From Achromobacter sp. Root83 (GTDB lineage Bacteria; Pseudomonadota; Gammaproteobacteria; Burkholderiales; Burkholderiaceae_B), in assembly GCF_001428845.1 (NCBI RefSeq), contig NZ_LMIU01000023.1, positions 186,001 to 250,000 on the forward strand: 64,000 nucleotides of DNA, written 5' to 3'. Below the pieces are notes generated by a model. The model ran no database searches, was not told the origin of the DNA, and saw only the letters and a program-made list of their open reading frames with translations. This document shows, in pieces, positions 9,185-17,790 of the stretch (its first letter is position 1; every line of letters starts with the position of its first letter). A program made the position numbers and the translations under genes.

Positions 9185-9487
9185 AACAACTCCAGCGGCA
9201 GCCCGTCGCTCAAGTTGAGAGACTCCAATCCAGGCGGACGAATAAGGAGAAAAGGGAAGCGCCCTGATGGGCGAAGCTTGGCAGCGAAGGGCCTAGCGAA
9301 CGTGTGCAGATTGGCAAAGCACACGGCCGGATTGTAGCTGATGTCGCGCCGCAGCACCGGCAAGAATGCCGACGTTCGTATCATCAGGCAACAATTTGCA
9401 TCGACTATCAACCAAATAAGTGTTTTCCCTAGGCCACACTCCCTATAATCCGGGCGTTTTCATCCATTTGAAGAATAAAGGGTCGCA
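9185..9487. other. Divergent regulatory region between rhlE and the DUF945 gene
   Basis: No supported gene; a 76-codon open frame here lacks a start signal and looks like leader sequence. On the minus strand CGCCC-ATCA-GGGCG near 9266-9280 is followed by a C/T-rich tract inside the presumed rhlE leader, about 80 nt before its start. The right end holds the promoter of the DUF945 gene. Confidence 0.6.
9444..9449 (+). promoter_or_regulatory. -10 element of the DUF945 gene
   Basis: A perfect TATAAT lies 39 bp before the ATG. A 17-bp spacing leads to TGTTTT, a weak -35. A purine-rich AAAGGG precedes the start codon. Confidence 0.55.
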
Positions 9488-10957
9488 ATGAAGAAATCGG
9501 CAATAGTGGGCATCGTGGTCGCGCTGGGCGCGGTCTGGACCGGCACGGCCTGGTACACGGGCCAAAAAGCCGAGGCATTCGTCAAGCAGACCATCGACGA
9601 GTCCAACGTCCAACTGAAGAAATTCGGCGAGCAATGGGGCATCTCGGCCGTGGCGGAACTGTTGTCGTTCGAACGCGGCGTCTTTTCGTCCACCTCGCGC
9701 TATCGCATCAAGTTCACCGAGCCGGCGGTCGACGGCAAGCCGGCGCAGGAACGCGACGTGGTGTTCGTCGAGCACCTGAGCCACGGCCCGCTGCCCTTCT
9801 CCAACCTGAAGGCAGGCAAATTCATGCCGGCCATGGTGGCCAGTGACTTCGCCCTGGAAGAGACTCCCACGCTGAAGGAATGGTTCGCCGCGGCGAAGGG
9901 CGCGACGCCCCTGTCGGGCCGCTACAGCGTCAGCTATGGCAAGGACATCACCGGCAACTTCGGCATGGCGCCCGTGGAATTCGGCAAGGAATCGACGCTG
10001 TCCTTCTCGGGCATGAAGGGCGACTTCGAGTACGCCACCTCCAGCAAGCGCGGCGTGTTCGCCCTGGCCTCCGACAGCCTGGTGCTGTCCGGCCCGTCGG
10101 ACACCAGCGACATCACCAGCATGGCGATCAAGGGCATCACGCTGAACAGCGATATGAAGCCGGCATCCAACGACATGTACGTGGGCAGCCAGAAGATCGT
10201 GTTCAAGGACTGGACGATCACCTCCCGCGAAAAGCCGCCGGTCCAATTCAAGGACACGTCGATCGCCGTGGACCTGACCGAAGCCGGCACGGCCATGGGC
10301 GCCAAGATGGACGTGGACTTTGGCATGATCAATGTGCAGTCCAAGGACATGGCCGGTCTGAAGCTGTCCATCGACGCGCAGAAGCTGGACTCCAAGGCGC
10401 TGAAGGCGCTCAACGACGTCTATGAGGCCTCGTCGCGCCGCATGCTGCAAAGCCAGGGCGAACAGCAGACGCCGCAGTTCACGGACGAAGAAAAGGCCGT
10501 GATCAAGACCAACGTCGAGCAACTGCTTGCCGGCAATCCGACGCTGGCGGTGTCGCCGCTGGAAGTGCGTACCGCCAACGGCACGTCCACCTTCAACCTG
10601 AACCTGGACCTCGCCAAGCCCGCGTCGCTGGACGGCAACCTGCCCGACACGCTGATGCAGGCGCTGCGCAAGCTGGATGCCAAGCTGGTGCTGTCCAAGG
10701 GCAACCTGGGCGACCTGATGGCCATCGAGCCGCAGATGCGCGGCGTGCCGGCCGAGCAGGCTGTGCAGACGGCCAAGGGCCAGGCTGAAATGGTGGGCAC
10801 GATGGCTACCGCGATGGGTCTGGGCAAGGTCGAAAACAACAACATCGTGACGTTCCTGAACTATGCCGACGGCCAGGTGGACTTCAACGGCAAGAAGATG
10901 CCGGTTGAACAGTTCATGATGATGGTCATGAGCGGCGCGATGGGCGGCATGCGCTGA
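9488..10957 (+). CDS. YdgA-family protein (DUF945)
   Basis: A 489-residue protein of the bacterial DUF945/YdgA family: a short positively charged N-terminus, one hydrophobic segment (residues 5-22) acting as a signal anchor, then a long periplasmic domain rich in alternating beta strands. The role of the family is not settled; related large proteins resemble AsmA-like envelope proteins. It is a single-gene unit with its own promoter and a strong terminator. Confidence 0.85.
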   Translation: MKKSAIVGIVVALGAVWTGTAWYTGQKAEAFVKQTIDESNVQLKKFGEQWGISAVAELLSFERGVFSSTSRYRIKFTEPAVDGKPAQERDVVFVEHLSHGPLPFSNLKAGKFMPAMVASDFALEETPTLKEWFAAAKGATPLSGRYSVSYGKDITGNFGMAPVEFGKESTLSFSGMKGDFEYATSSKRGVFALASDSLVLSGPSDTSDITSMAIKGITLNSDMKPASNDMYVGSQKIVFKDWTITSREKPPVQFKDTSIAVDLTEAGTAMGAKMDVDFGMINVQSKDMAGLKLSIDAQKLDSKALKALNDVYEASSRRMLQSQGEQQTPQFTDEEKAVIKTNVEQLLAGNPTLAVSPLEVRTANGTSTFNLNLDLAKPASLDGNLPDTLMQALRKLDAKLVLSKGNLGDLMAIEPQMRGVPAEQAVQTAKGQAEMVGTMATAMGLGKVENNNIVTFLNYADGQVDFNGKKMPVEQFMMMVMSGAMGGMR

Positions 10958-10991
10958 TCGCAGCCTCCGGACGGCCCTGACAGGGCAGAAG

Positions 10992-11022
10992 CCGCCGCGC
11001 CCAGGGCGCGGCGGTTTTTTTT
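10992..11022 (+). terminator. Intrinsic terminator of the DUF945 gene
   Basis: An 11-bp perfect GC stem (CCGCCGCGCCC, 1-nt centre, GGGCGCGGCGG) is followed by eight T residues. A few base pairs melt to form the loop. Confidence 0.9.
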
Positions 11023-11024
11023 CG

Positions 11025-12236
11025 TCAGGCGGGCAAAGCCCCCGCCGCGACTTCGCCGCCACGCAGGACCGCCACATGGAAGCGCTTGTCGGCCGCCTTC
11101 ATGATGTCTTCGGTGGGATCGCCCCGCACCAGCAGCAGATCCGCCATCTTGCCGTCGGCGATGACGCCGTGCTCGTCCATGCCCATCAGGTCATGGCCGC
11201 GCGAGGTGCCGGCGATCAGCGCGTCCACGGGCGTCATGCCGAATTCCACCATGTAGGCAAGTTCCATCGCGTTCTCGCCGTGCAGATTGAACGGCGTGCC
11301 GGCGTCGGTGCCCAGCGCGATGCGGCCGCCTGCCTTGTAGTACATCTGGAACGATTCGCGGTGGCGCTGTTCCACCGCGCGGGCCTTCTCCACCGCGTAC
11401 GACGGGATGCCGTTGTCGGCGTTGGCGATGATGTTGCGCACGGCGGCGATGGTGGGCACCAGGTAGGTCTGGGCCTCCAGCATCTCGCGCAGGCAGTCGT
11501 CATCCATGAAGATGCCGTGCTCGATGGAATCGATGCCGGCGCGCACGGCGTTGAGTATGCCCTGCGTGCCCTGGGCATGGCTGGCGGTGCTTTTTCGGAA
11601 GCGCTTGGCCTCGTGCACGCCCGCCTTCATTTCGTCGAAGCTGTAGTGCGCGTCCATGGGGCTCACGCCCGGCGTCATGACGCCGCCCGTGGCCATGATC
11701 TTCACCAGGTCGCAGCCCGCGTGGACTTGTTCGCGCACGGCCTTGATCACATCCTCGCAGCCGTCGGCCACGCGGCCGATGCGGTTGCCATGGCCGCCCG
11801 TCATGCAGATGATGCGGCCCGACGCCTTGATGGCGGGGCCCGCAAACACGCCGCGCGCGATCGCGTCGCGCACGCCGAACTCCAGGTAGTCCTTGCCGCC
11901 GCAGTCGCGCAGCGCCGTGATGCCGCCGCGCAGGCTGGCCTGGGCGTTTTCCAGCGCGGTCAAGGTGATCTGCGCCGGTCCCTGCTTGCTGAGATGCGCG
12001 TTGGGGTCCGCGCCGCCGGTGTAGACCAGATGCACGTGACAGTCGGCCAGGCTGGGCATCAGCGTCATGCCCGTGGTGTCCACCTTCGCGCCGGCAAAGC
12101 CGGAGAATTCGCCGGCGGGCGCAACGCGGGCCACGCGCTGCCCCTCGACCAGCACGCCGTGGCCGCGCAGCGTCCGCCCCTCGCCGTCAAATACCTGGCC
12201 GCCGATGAAGAGGGTCTGTCGTGATAGCGCCGTCAT
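11025..12236 (-). CDS. Metal-dependent amidohydrolase, last gene of the peptide-transport operon
   Basis: A 403-residue amidohydrolase of the imidazolonepropionase/prolidase-like branch. Metal ligands appear in order: HVH at residues 67-69, further histidines in ASHAQGT and SIEHGIF, and the aspartate in LGTDAGTPF. There is no signal peptide, so it should act in the cytoplasm. It lies 24 bp after the double ATPase gene, which suggests it hydrolyses the imported compound, probably a peptide or N-acylated amino acid. The substrate is inferred from context only. Confidence 0.88.
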   Translation of the reverse strand: MTALSRQTLFIGGQVFDGEGRTLRGHGVLVEGQRVARVAPAGEFSGFAGAKVDTTGMTLMPSLADCHVHLVYTGGADPNAHLSKQGPAQITLTALENAQASLRGGITALRDCGGKDYLEFGVRDAIARGVFAGPAIKASGRIICMTGGHGNRIGRVADGCEDVIKAVREQVHAGCDLVKIMATGGVMTPGVSPMDAHYSFDEMKAGVHEAKRFRKSTASHAQGTQGILNAVRAGIDSIEHGIFMDDDCLREMLEAQTYLVPTIAAVRNIIANADNGIPSYAVEKARAVEQRHRESFQMYYKAGGRIALGTDAGTPFNLHGENAMELAYMVEFGMTPVDALIAGTSRGHDLMGMDEHGVIADGKMADLLLVRGDPTEDIMKAADKRFHVAVLRGGEVAAGALPA

Positions 12237-12260
12237 GTCTCGCTCCGGTTGCGCCCGGGT

Positions 12261-13988
12261 TCAGCTCACCACATCCAGCCCCTCGCGGGACATGGATTGC
12301 AGGCGGGGCATCAGGCCGAGCAGGTGTTGGCTGTAGGGATGCTGCGGGTGTTCGAAGAGGTTTTCCGTGTCCGCCACTTCCAGCAGTTCGCCGTAGCGCA
12401 TCACGCCGACGCGGTCGCACATCTGGCGGATCACGGGCAGGTCGTGGCTGATGAACAGCATGGTCAGGCCCAACTCTTCCTGTAGGTCCTTCAGCAGGTT
12501 CAGGATCTGCGCCTGAATGGACACGTCCAGCGCGGACGTGGGCTCGTCGCAGATCAGGAAGCGGGGGCGCGTGGCCAGCGCCCGCGCGATACAGATGCGC
12601 TGGCGCTGGCCGCCGGAGAACTCGTGCGGGAAGCGTTCGGCCGCGCGGTCGCCCAGGCCCACCACGTCGAGCAGGTCGGCCACGATGCGGCGCGTTTCCG
12701 CTTCGTTGGCGGACAGCTTGTGAAAGCGGATGGGCTCGGCCACGATGTCCAGCACCCGCATGCGCGGATTCAGCGACGAGAACGGATCCTGGAAGATCAT
12801 CTGGATCTGCCGGCGGAATGGGTTCAGTTGCTTTTCGCCCTTGAGCGCGGTGAGGTCGGTGCCGCCGAAATTGACCGAGCCTTCGCTGGGCGTGTACAGC
12901 CCGGAGATCAGGCGCGCCACGGTGGACTTGCCCGAGCCGGATTCGCCCACCAGGCCGAAGACCTCGCCTTCTCCGATGGAAAGGTTGACGCGCTTGACGG
13001 CGTCGAGCGTGCGCTGGTTGCGCTTGAAAAGGGCGCTCTTCAAGACAAAGCGCATGCTCAGGTCGCGGACCTGCACCAGCGGGCCGTCCGTGCGCTTGCC
13101 GAAGTCGCGGCGCTGGCCCAGCCAGTGCGTGGCCAGGTCCAGCGGCTGCGACGGCGTCTTCACGTCTTCGATGTAGGTCACCAGCGGAAAGCGCTTGAGC
13201 TTGATGTCGGGACGCGGCACGGCCGAGATCAGGCTGCGGGTGTAGGGATGGTCGGGATCGCCCAGTATCTTGGCGGTGCGGCCCTGTTCCACCAGCTTGC
13301 CGTGGTACAGCACGGCCACGCGGTCCGTCACGTCCGCGATCACGCCCATGTCGTGCGTGATGATGATCATGCCCACCTGTTCTTCGCGGCAGAGCTTCTT
13401 GAGCAGATCCAGGATCTGCGCCTGGATGGAAACGTCCAGCGCGGTGGTGGGCTCGTCCGCGATGATGACTTCGGGCTCGCAGCACAGCGCCAGCGCGATC
13501 ACCACGCGTTGCCGCATGCCACCCGAGAACTGATGCGGGTACTGCTTGACGCGCAGTTCGGGCTGGTCGATGCCGACCTGCACCAGCAACTGCACCGCGC
13601 GCTTCTTGGCCGTTTCGTGCGACAGGTTCAGGTGCACCTGCATGGTTTCAACGAGCTGGCTTTCGACGGTCTGCAGCGGATCCAGCGAGGTCAGCGGATC
13701 CTGGAAGATCATGCCAATGCGGCGGCCGCGCACCTTGCGTTTCTGCGCCGGCGTCAGGGTGTCGATGCGTTCGCCGTTCAGCAATACCGACCCGCCGGCC
13801 AGGCGTCCCGGCGCTTCCAGCAAGCCGATGACCGCGTTGCCGATGGTGGACTTGCCCGCGCCGGACTCGCCGACCACGCCCAGGATCTCGCCTTTTTCCA
13901 GTGACAGCGAAACGCCGTCCACCGCCACCAGCGTGCCGCGGCGGCTGGGGAATTCGATGCGGATGTCTTCTATGTTCAACAGAGCCAT
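12261..13988 (-). CDS. Fused double ABC ATPase for peptide import (DppD-DppF/GsiA-like)
   Basis: The 575-residue protein has two full ATPase domains in one chain. The first has Walker [10 protein letters not shown] (residues 40-48), signature FSGGMRQR and Walker B VIIADEP; the second has Walker [10 protein letters not shown] near residue 346, signature FSGGQRQR and FLICDEP. Oppd/F-type C-terminal extensions ([16 protein letters not shown]) follow each domain. Fused ATPases of this kind serve glutathione/peptide importers such as GsiA. The start at 13988 follows dppC by 7 bp. Confidence 0.94.
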   Translation of the reverse strand: MALLNIEDIRIEFPSRRGTLVAVDGVSLSLEKGEILGVVGESGAGKSTIGNAVIGLLEAPGRLAGGSVLLNGERIDTLTPAQKRKVRGRRIGMIFQDPLTSLDPLQTVESQLVETMQVHLNLSHETAKKRAVQLLVQVGIDQPELRVKQYPHQFSGGMRQRVVIALALCCEPEVIIADEPTTALDVSIQAQILDLLKKLCREEQVGMIIITHDMGVIADVTDRVAVLYHGKLVEQGRTAKILGDPDHPYTRSLISAVPRPDIKLKRFPLVTYIEDVKTPSQPLDLATHWLGQRRDFGKRTDGPLVQVRDLSMRFVLKSALFKRNQRTLDAVKRVNLSIGEGEVFGLVGESGSGKSTVARLISGLYTPSEGSVNFGGTDLTALKGEKQLNPFRRQIQMIFQDPFSSLNPRMRVLDIVAEPIRFHKLSANEAETRRIVADLLDVVGLGDRAAERFPHEFSGGQRQRICIARALATRPRFLICDEPTSALDVSIQAQILNLLKDLQEELGLTMLFISHDLPVIRQMCDRVGVMRYGELLEVADTENLFEHPQHPYSQHLLGLMPRLQSMSREGLDVVS

Positions 13989-13995
13989 GACGTCC

Positions 13996-14922
13996 TCAGC
14001 GCAGCTTGGGGTTGAGCGCGTCGCGCAGCCAGTCGCCCAGCAGGTTGACCGATAGCACCAGCGCCACCAGCGCAATGCCGGGGAAGATGGAGATCCACCA
14101 CATGCCAGAAAACAGGTAGCTGTTGCCGATGCGGATCAGCGTGCCCAGCGATGGCGCGGTGGGCGGCACGCCCACGCCCAGGAAGGACAGCGTGGCCTCG
14201 GTGATGATGGCGATCGCCAGGTGGATGGTGGCGATGACGAGCACCGGACCCATGACGTTGGGCAGGATGTGGCGGCGCAGGATGGTGATGGGGCCGATGC
14301 CGATCAGCCGCGCGGCCTGGACGTATTCCTTGTTGCGCTCCACCAGCGTCGAGCCGCGGACGGTGCGCGCATATTGCACCCAGCCCGAGATGCCGATGGC
14401 GAATATCAGCACATACAGCGCAAGCTGATCGTGCATGTCGCGCGGCAGCAGGCCGCGCGCGACGCCGTCGATCAGCAGCGCCACCAGGATGGCGGGAAAG
14501 GAAAGCTGCACGTCGGCGATGCGCATGATGAAGCTGTCGATGCGCCCGCCGGCGTAACCGCTGATCAGGCCGAGCGTCACGCCCAGTACCATCGAGAACA
14601 GCACCGAGGCGAAGCCGACCAGCAAGGACACGCGCGAGCCATACATGACCGCCGACAGGATGTCGCGGCCCTGGTCGTCCGTGCCCAGCAGGAAGTCCGG
14701 GCTGCCGCCCTCTTCCCAGGCAGGCGGCGTATTGGCGTCCATGATGCTCAGGGACGCCAGATCGAAGGGATTGTGCGGTGCGACCAGCGGCGCGAACAGC
14801 GCGCCAAGCAGGATGACCAGCGTGACGATCGCGGCGACGATGGCGCCGGGAGACCGCTTGAAGCTGTGCCACAGGTCGCTGTCGGCCGCGCGTGAAAAGA
14901 AGGGAGCGATGCGAGCAATCAT
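13996..14922 (-). CDS. Peptide ABC transporter permease, DppC/GsiD type
   Basis: A 308-residue inner-membrane permease with about six helices. It carries the OppBC N-terminal segment (DLWHSFKRSPGAIVAAIVT) and the cytoplasmic EAA loop (YVQAARLIGIGPITILRRHI). The start at 14922 is preferred because AAGGA lies 6 nt upstream and the ATG overlaps the stop of the preceding small frame (ATGA). A longer in-frame reading through the upstream repeat is possible but would add only repeat-derived residues. Confidence 0.94.
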   Translation of the reverse strand: MIARIAPFFSRAADSDLWHSFKRSPGAIVAAIVTLVILLGALFAPLVAPHNPFDLASLSIMDANTPPAWEEGGSPDFLLGTDDQGRDILSAVMYGSRVSLLVGFASVLFSMVLGVTLGLISGYAGGRIDSFIMRIADVQLSFPAILVALLIDGVARGLLPRDMHDQLALYVLIFAIGISGWVQYARTVRGSTLVERNKEYVQAARLIGIGPITILRRHILPNVMGPVLVIATIHLAIAIITEATLSFLGVGVPPTAPSLGTLIRIGNSYLFSGMWWISIFPGIALVALVLSVNLLGDWLRDALNPKLR

Positions 14923-15095
14923 GCGAATTCCTTTTTTACCGCCGGGCCGTCCCAAGGTAAAAGGCGCCCCCTCGGGGGGCAGCAAGCCGAAGGCGCGGCG
15001 TGGGGGCTCTTTTTTACCGCCGGGCCGTCCCAAGGTAAAAAGCGCCCCCTCGGGGGGCAGCAAGCCGAAGGCGTGGCGTGGGGGCTTTTGTTCAT
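14919..15095 (-). CDS. Putative 58-residue junction micropeptide with two CCPP units
   Basis: A 59-codon frame fills the gap between dppB and dppC exactly. Its ATG overlaps the dppB stop (ATGA) and its TGA overlaps the dppC ATG (ATGA). The peptide starts MNKS and contains two tandem 26-residue units, SPHATPSACCPPRGR and SPHAAPSACCPPRGR, each followed by a linker reading FLPWDGPAVKK or LLPWDGPAVKK. The same core occurs at the murA/hisG junction. No signal peptide or known domain is seen, and the start lacks a strong ribosome site, so translation would rely on coupling to dppB. It may be a real Cys-rich peptide or just a stop-free linker. Confidence 0.5.
   Translation of the reverse strand: MNKSPHATPSACCPPRGRFLPWDGPAVKKSPHAAPSACCPPRGRLLPWDGPAVKKEFA
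14931..15086 (-). repeat. Two tandem 78-bp repeat units between dppB and dppC
   Basis: Units 15009-15086 and 14931-15008 are adjacent, each 26 codons, and differ at only a few positions. Each contains the hairpin GCCCCCC-GAG-GGGGGC-type sequence and a second C-run (AGCCCCCACGC) that could compete for the same G-run, and ends with CCTTGGGACGGCCCGGCGG. A third copy of the core is at 50629-50673. Confidence 0.9.
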
Positions 15096-16063
15096 TTGCT
15101 CTGCACGCGCAGACGCGGGTCCACGGCGAAGTACAGCAGGTCGACGACCAGGTTGATGACCACGAACATGAAGGCGATCAGCACCAGGTAGGCCGCCATG
15201 ACGGGAATGTCCACCATGCTGATGGCCTGGATGAACAAGAGGCCCATGCCCGGCCACTGGAACACCGTCTCGGTGATGATGGCGAAGGCGATGATGGACC
15301 CGAGCTGCAACCCTGTGATGGTGATGACGGGAACCATGGTGTTCTTCAAGGCATGGCGGAAGTTGATGAGCCGTTCCGGCAGGCCGCGGGCGCGCGCGAA
15401 CTTGATGAAGTCGGCGCGCAGCACCTCCAGCATCTCGGCGCGCACCAGGCGCATGATCAGGGTCATCTGGAAGAGCGCCAGCGTGATGGCGGGCATGATG
15501 AGCGCCAGCCATCCCGACTTGGTCAGGAAGCCCGTGGTCCACCATCCCAGGCTGACCACGTCGCCGCGTCCGAAGCTGGGCAGCCATCGCAACTGCACCC
15601 CGAAGAACAGGATGAGCAGGATGCCGATCAGGAACGTGGGCAGGGAAATCCCCGCGAGCGAGATCGCCATGAATGCCTTGGACAGAACGCCATGGCGCTT
15701 GAGCGCGGTATAGATGCCCATCGGGATGCCCAGCGCCAGTGCCATGACGGCGGACACGAAGGACAGTTCCAGGGTGGCGGGCATGCGTTCTTCCAGCAGG
15801 TCGCTGACCGGCCTGCGATGGCGGTACGACATGCCGAAGTCGCCGCGCACGGCGTTGGCGACGAAGTGCGCGTATTGCACGACGAATGGATCGTCCAGGC
15901 CAAGCTGTTCGCGCAATTGGGCGCGCTGCTCGGGCGTGGTGTCCTGGCCGACCATGCTGGCGACCGGGTCGCCCACATAGCGGAACATGGAGAACGCGAT
16001 CAGCGCCACCGTCAACATCACCAGCACCGACTGGATAAGCCGCTGCGCAATAAAGGAAAGCAT
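15092..16063 (-). CDS. Peptide ABC transporter permease, DppB/GsiC type
   Basis: A 323-residue permease with the OppB N-terminal helix (MLSFIAQRLIQSVLVML), the first periplasmic segment (VQYAHFVANAVRGDFGMSYR) and the EAA loop (FIKFARARGLPERLINFRHA). It pairs with the DppC-type subunit to form the membrane channel. Its stop codon overlaps the start of the small repeat-encoded frame, and it begins 120 bp after the binding-protein gene. Confidence 0.94.
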   Translation of the reverse strand: MLSFIAQRLIQSVLVMLTVALIAFSMFRYVGDPVASMVGQDTTPEQRAQLREQLGLDDPFVVQYAHFVANAVRGDFGMSYRHRRPVSDLLEERMPATLELSFVSAVMALALGIPMGIYTALKRHGVLSKAFMAISLAGISLPTFLIGILLILFFGVQLRWLPSFGRGDVVSLGWWTTGFLTKSGWLALIMPAITLALFQMTLIMRLVRAEMLEVLRADFIKFARARGLPERLINFRHALKNTMVPVITITGLQLGSIIAFAIITETVFQWPGMGLLFIQAISMVDIPVMAAYLVLIAFMFVVINLVVDLLYFAVDPRLRVQSK

Positions 16064-16141
16064 TATCGGAAGCCCTTTTGGTCGGATGGCGCCGGGCCGC
16101 GTTCACCGCGCGGGGCGGGAATCGGGGCTGGGCCGGGCGCA

Positions 16142-16165
16142 CCCGGACGGCGCGCGCCGTCCGGG
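16142..16165 (-). other. Intercistronic hairpin between the binding-protein and DppB genes
   Basis: A perfect 24-bp palindrome (CCCGGACGGCGC and its complement, no spacer) sits about 18 bp past the binding-protein stop and has no T-run. Such hairpins commonly protect the 3' end of the upstream message and give higher binding-protein levels than permease levels; that role is inferred. Confidence 0.6.
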
Positions 16166-16182
16166 GTTTGCTACGGGGCCGC

Positions 16183-17790
16183 TTACGGCAGGACGACGTC
16201 GCGCAGGTCGAGCACGTCGTCGGCGCGCTGGGTGACCTTGACGTTTTCCTTGACGCCCCAGGACATGGGTTGCTGGTGCAGCGGAAGGTAGCCGAAGTCG
16301 CTGCGCACGATGCCGAAGGCTTCCTTGATCATCGCGTTGCGCTTGGCCTGGTCGGTTTCGACGCCGATCTTGTTGGTCAGATCGTCCACCTTCTTGTTGC
16401 AGTAGCCGCCCAGGTTGAACTGGCCCGCGGCCGTCTTGGCGTCGCGGCACGAGGTCAGGTTCAGCAGCGTGTTGTGCGCGTCGGTGGAGCTGGGCGTCCA
16501 GCCCAGCATGTACATGCTGGTCTGGTTGCCGGCCTGCAGCAGGATCTTGCCGAAGTACTTGGACTTGGTCTGCGCCAGCAGATTGATCTTGATGCCTACT
16601 CGCGCCAGCATGCCGGCGACTGCCTGGCAGATCTTTTCGTCGTTGACGTAGCGGTCGTTCGGGCAGTCCATGGTGACCGTGAAGCCCTTCGGATAGCCGG
16701 CTTCAGCCAGGAGCTTCTTGGCGCGTTCCGGATCGGGCTTGTAGGGCGCGCCGAAGGATTCGTCGTAGCCGTTGATGGCGGTGGCGATGAGCGAGCCCAG
16801 CGGCTTGGCCGCGCCGCGCATGATCTTTTCGTTGATGGCCTTGGTGTCCACGGCCAGCACGACGGCTTCGCGCACCTTGGGATCCTTGAAGGGGTTCTTG
16901 CCCTTCACGTCCGAGAACAGGAGTTCGTCGCGGTCCTGGTCCATGCCGATGAAGATGGCGCGGGCCTCGGGCGCGGTCAGCGGCTTCACGCCCTTGGCGT
17001 CTTCAAGGCGTTTCCAGTCCTGTACCGGAACGGGCTGCACGACGTCCATCTCGCCGGAGATCAGCGCGGCGACGCGCGTGGCTTCCTGCGTGATCGGCTG
17101 GAAGATGACCTCGTCGATGTTGGTCTTGACGTTCTTGTTCCAGTAGCCGCCGTAGCGCTTGAGCACCGTCTTCACGTCGGGCTGGCGTTCGGTCAGCATG
17201 AACGGGCCGGTGCCGTTGGCGTGCAGGTTGGCGTAGTTGCCCTGGTTGTCGCCCTTGACGTTGGTGGCTTCGGTGGTCTTGTTCTTTTCAGCCCACGTCT
17301 TGCTCATGATGTACAGGAACACCCATTCGCGCGGCAGGATGGGATTGGGCGTGGGCGTGGTGACCTCGATGGTGTAGTCGTCCACCTTCTTGATGTCGGA
17401 AGCCTTGGCGCCGTAGCCCTTCATGTCGGAGCCCGGGGTCAGGCTGCGCTTCCAGGAGAAGATCACGTCGTCGGCCGTGAAAGGCGAACCGTCGTGGAAC
17501 TTCACATCGCGGCGCAGCTTGAAGACCCATTTGGTGGGTTCGGGGTTTTCCCAGCTTTCGGCCAGCAGCGGCGTGAGCTTCAGGTTGCCGTCGTAGCCGG
17601 CCAGCGTTTCGTAGATGTTGCCCTGGAAGCCCAGCGTGAAGGTTTCGTTCAGGGCCATCGGGTCCATCGATGTGGCGTCGCCCTGGTAAGACCAGTGCAG
17701 GGTCTTGGCGGCCGCGCCGGCGCTGAACGCCAGCGAGGCGGCTACGGCAGCGGCAAGCGCTGCCTGCTTGAGGTGGGGAAAAGTACGCAT
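16183..17790 (-). CDS. Peptide-binding periplasmic protein, DppA/OppA family
   Basis: A 535-residue solute-binding protein of family SBP_bac_5 with a Sec signal peptide ending near AFSAGAAAKT. Typical family stretches are TSMDPMALNETFT, VKFHDGSPFTADDVIFSWKR and PNPILPREW. It captures the ligand and delivers it to the two permeases encoded downstream. The ATG at 17790 is chosen over the one at 17799, which would leave no room for a ribosome site. A 16-bp-spaced promoter and an inverted repeat lie about 250 bp upstream. The ligand is probably a peptide or glutathione-like compound. Confidence 0.93.
   Translation of the reverse strand: MRTFPHLKQAALAAAVAASLAFSAGAAAKTLHWSYQGDATSMDPMALNETFTLGFQGNIYETLAGYDGNLKLTPLLAESWENPEPTKWVFKLRRDVKFHDGSPFTADDVIFSWKRSLTPGSDMKGYGAKASDIKKVDDYTIEVTTPTPNPILPREWVFLYIMSKTWAEKNKTTEATNVKGDNQGNYANLHANGTGPFMLTERQPDVKTVLKRYGGYWNKNVKTNIDEVIFQPITQEATRVAALISGEMDVVQPVPVQDWKRLEDAKGVKPLTAPEARAIFIGMDQDRDELLFSDVKGKNPFKDPKVREAVVLAVDTKAINEKIMRGAAKPLGSLIATAINGYDESFGAPYKPDPERAKKLLAEAGYPKGFTVTMDCPNDRYVNDEKICQAVAGMLARVGIKINLLAQTKSKYFGKILLQAGNQTSMYMLGWTPSSTDAHNTLLNLTSCRDAKTAAGQFNLGGYCNKKVDDLTNKIGVETDQAKRNAMIKEAFGIVRSDFGYLPLHQQPMSWGVKENVKVTQRADDVLDLRDVVLP

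Noticed and set aside
9181-9411. A 76-codon frame ahead of rhlE on the same strand
   Set aside because: No ribosome site or recognisable sequence; it lies in the rhlE leader and overlaps the rhlE start.
11076-12224. Long plus-strand open frames opposite the amidohydrolase, and similar ones opposite the double ATPase, prfC, hisA and nitronate genes
   Set aside because: They mirror real genes on the other strand, are His/Arg/Gly- or Ala-rich without domains, and arise from high third-position GC.
14923-15063. N-terminal extension of DppC read through the repeat in another frame
   Set aside because: The sequence is only repeat-derived, while AAGGA and an ATGA overlap support the ATG at 14922.
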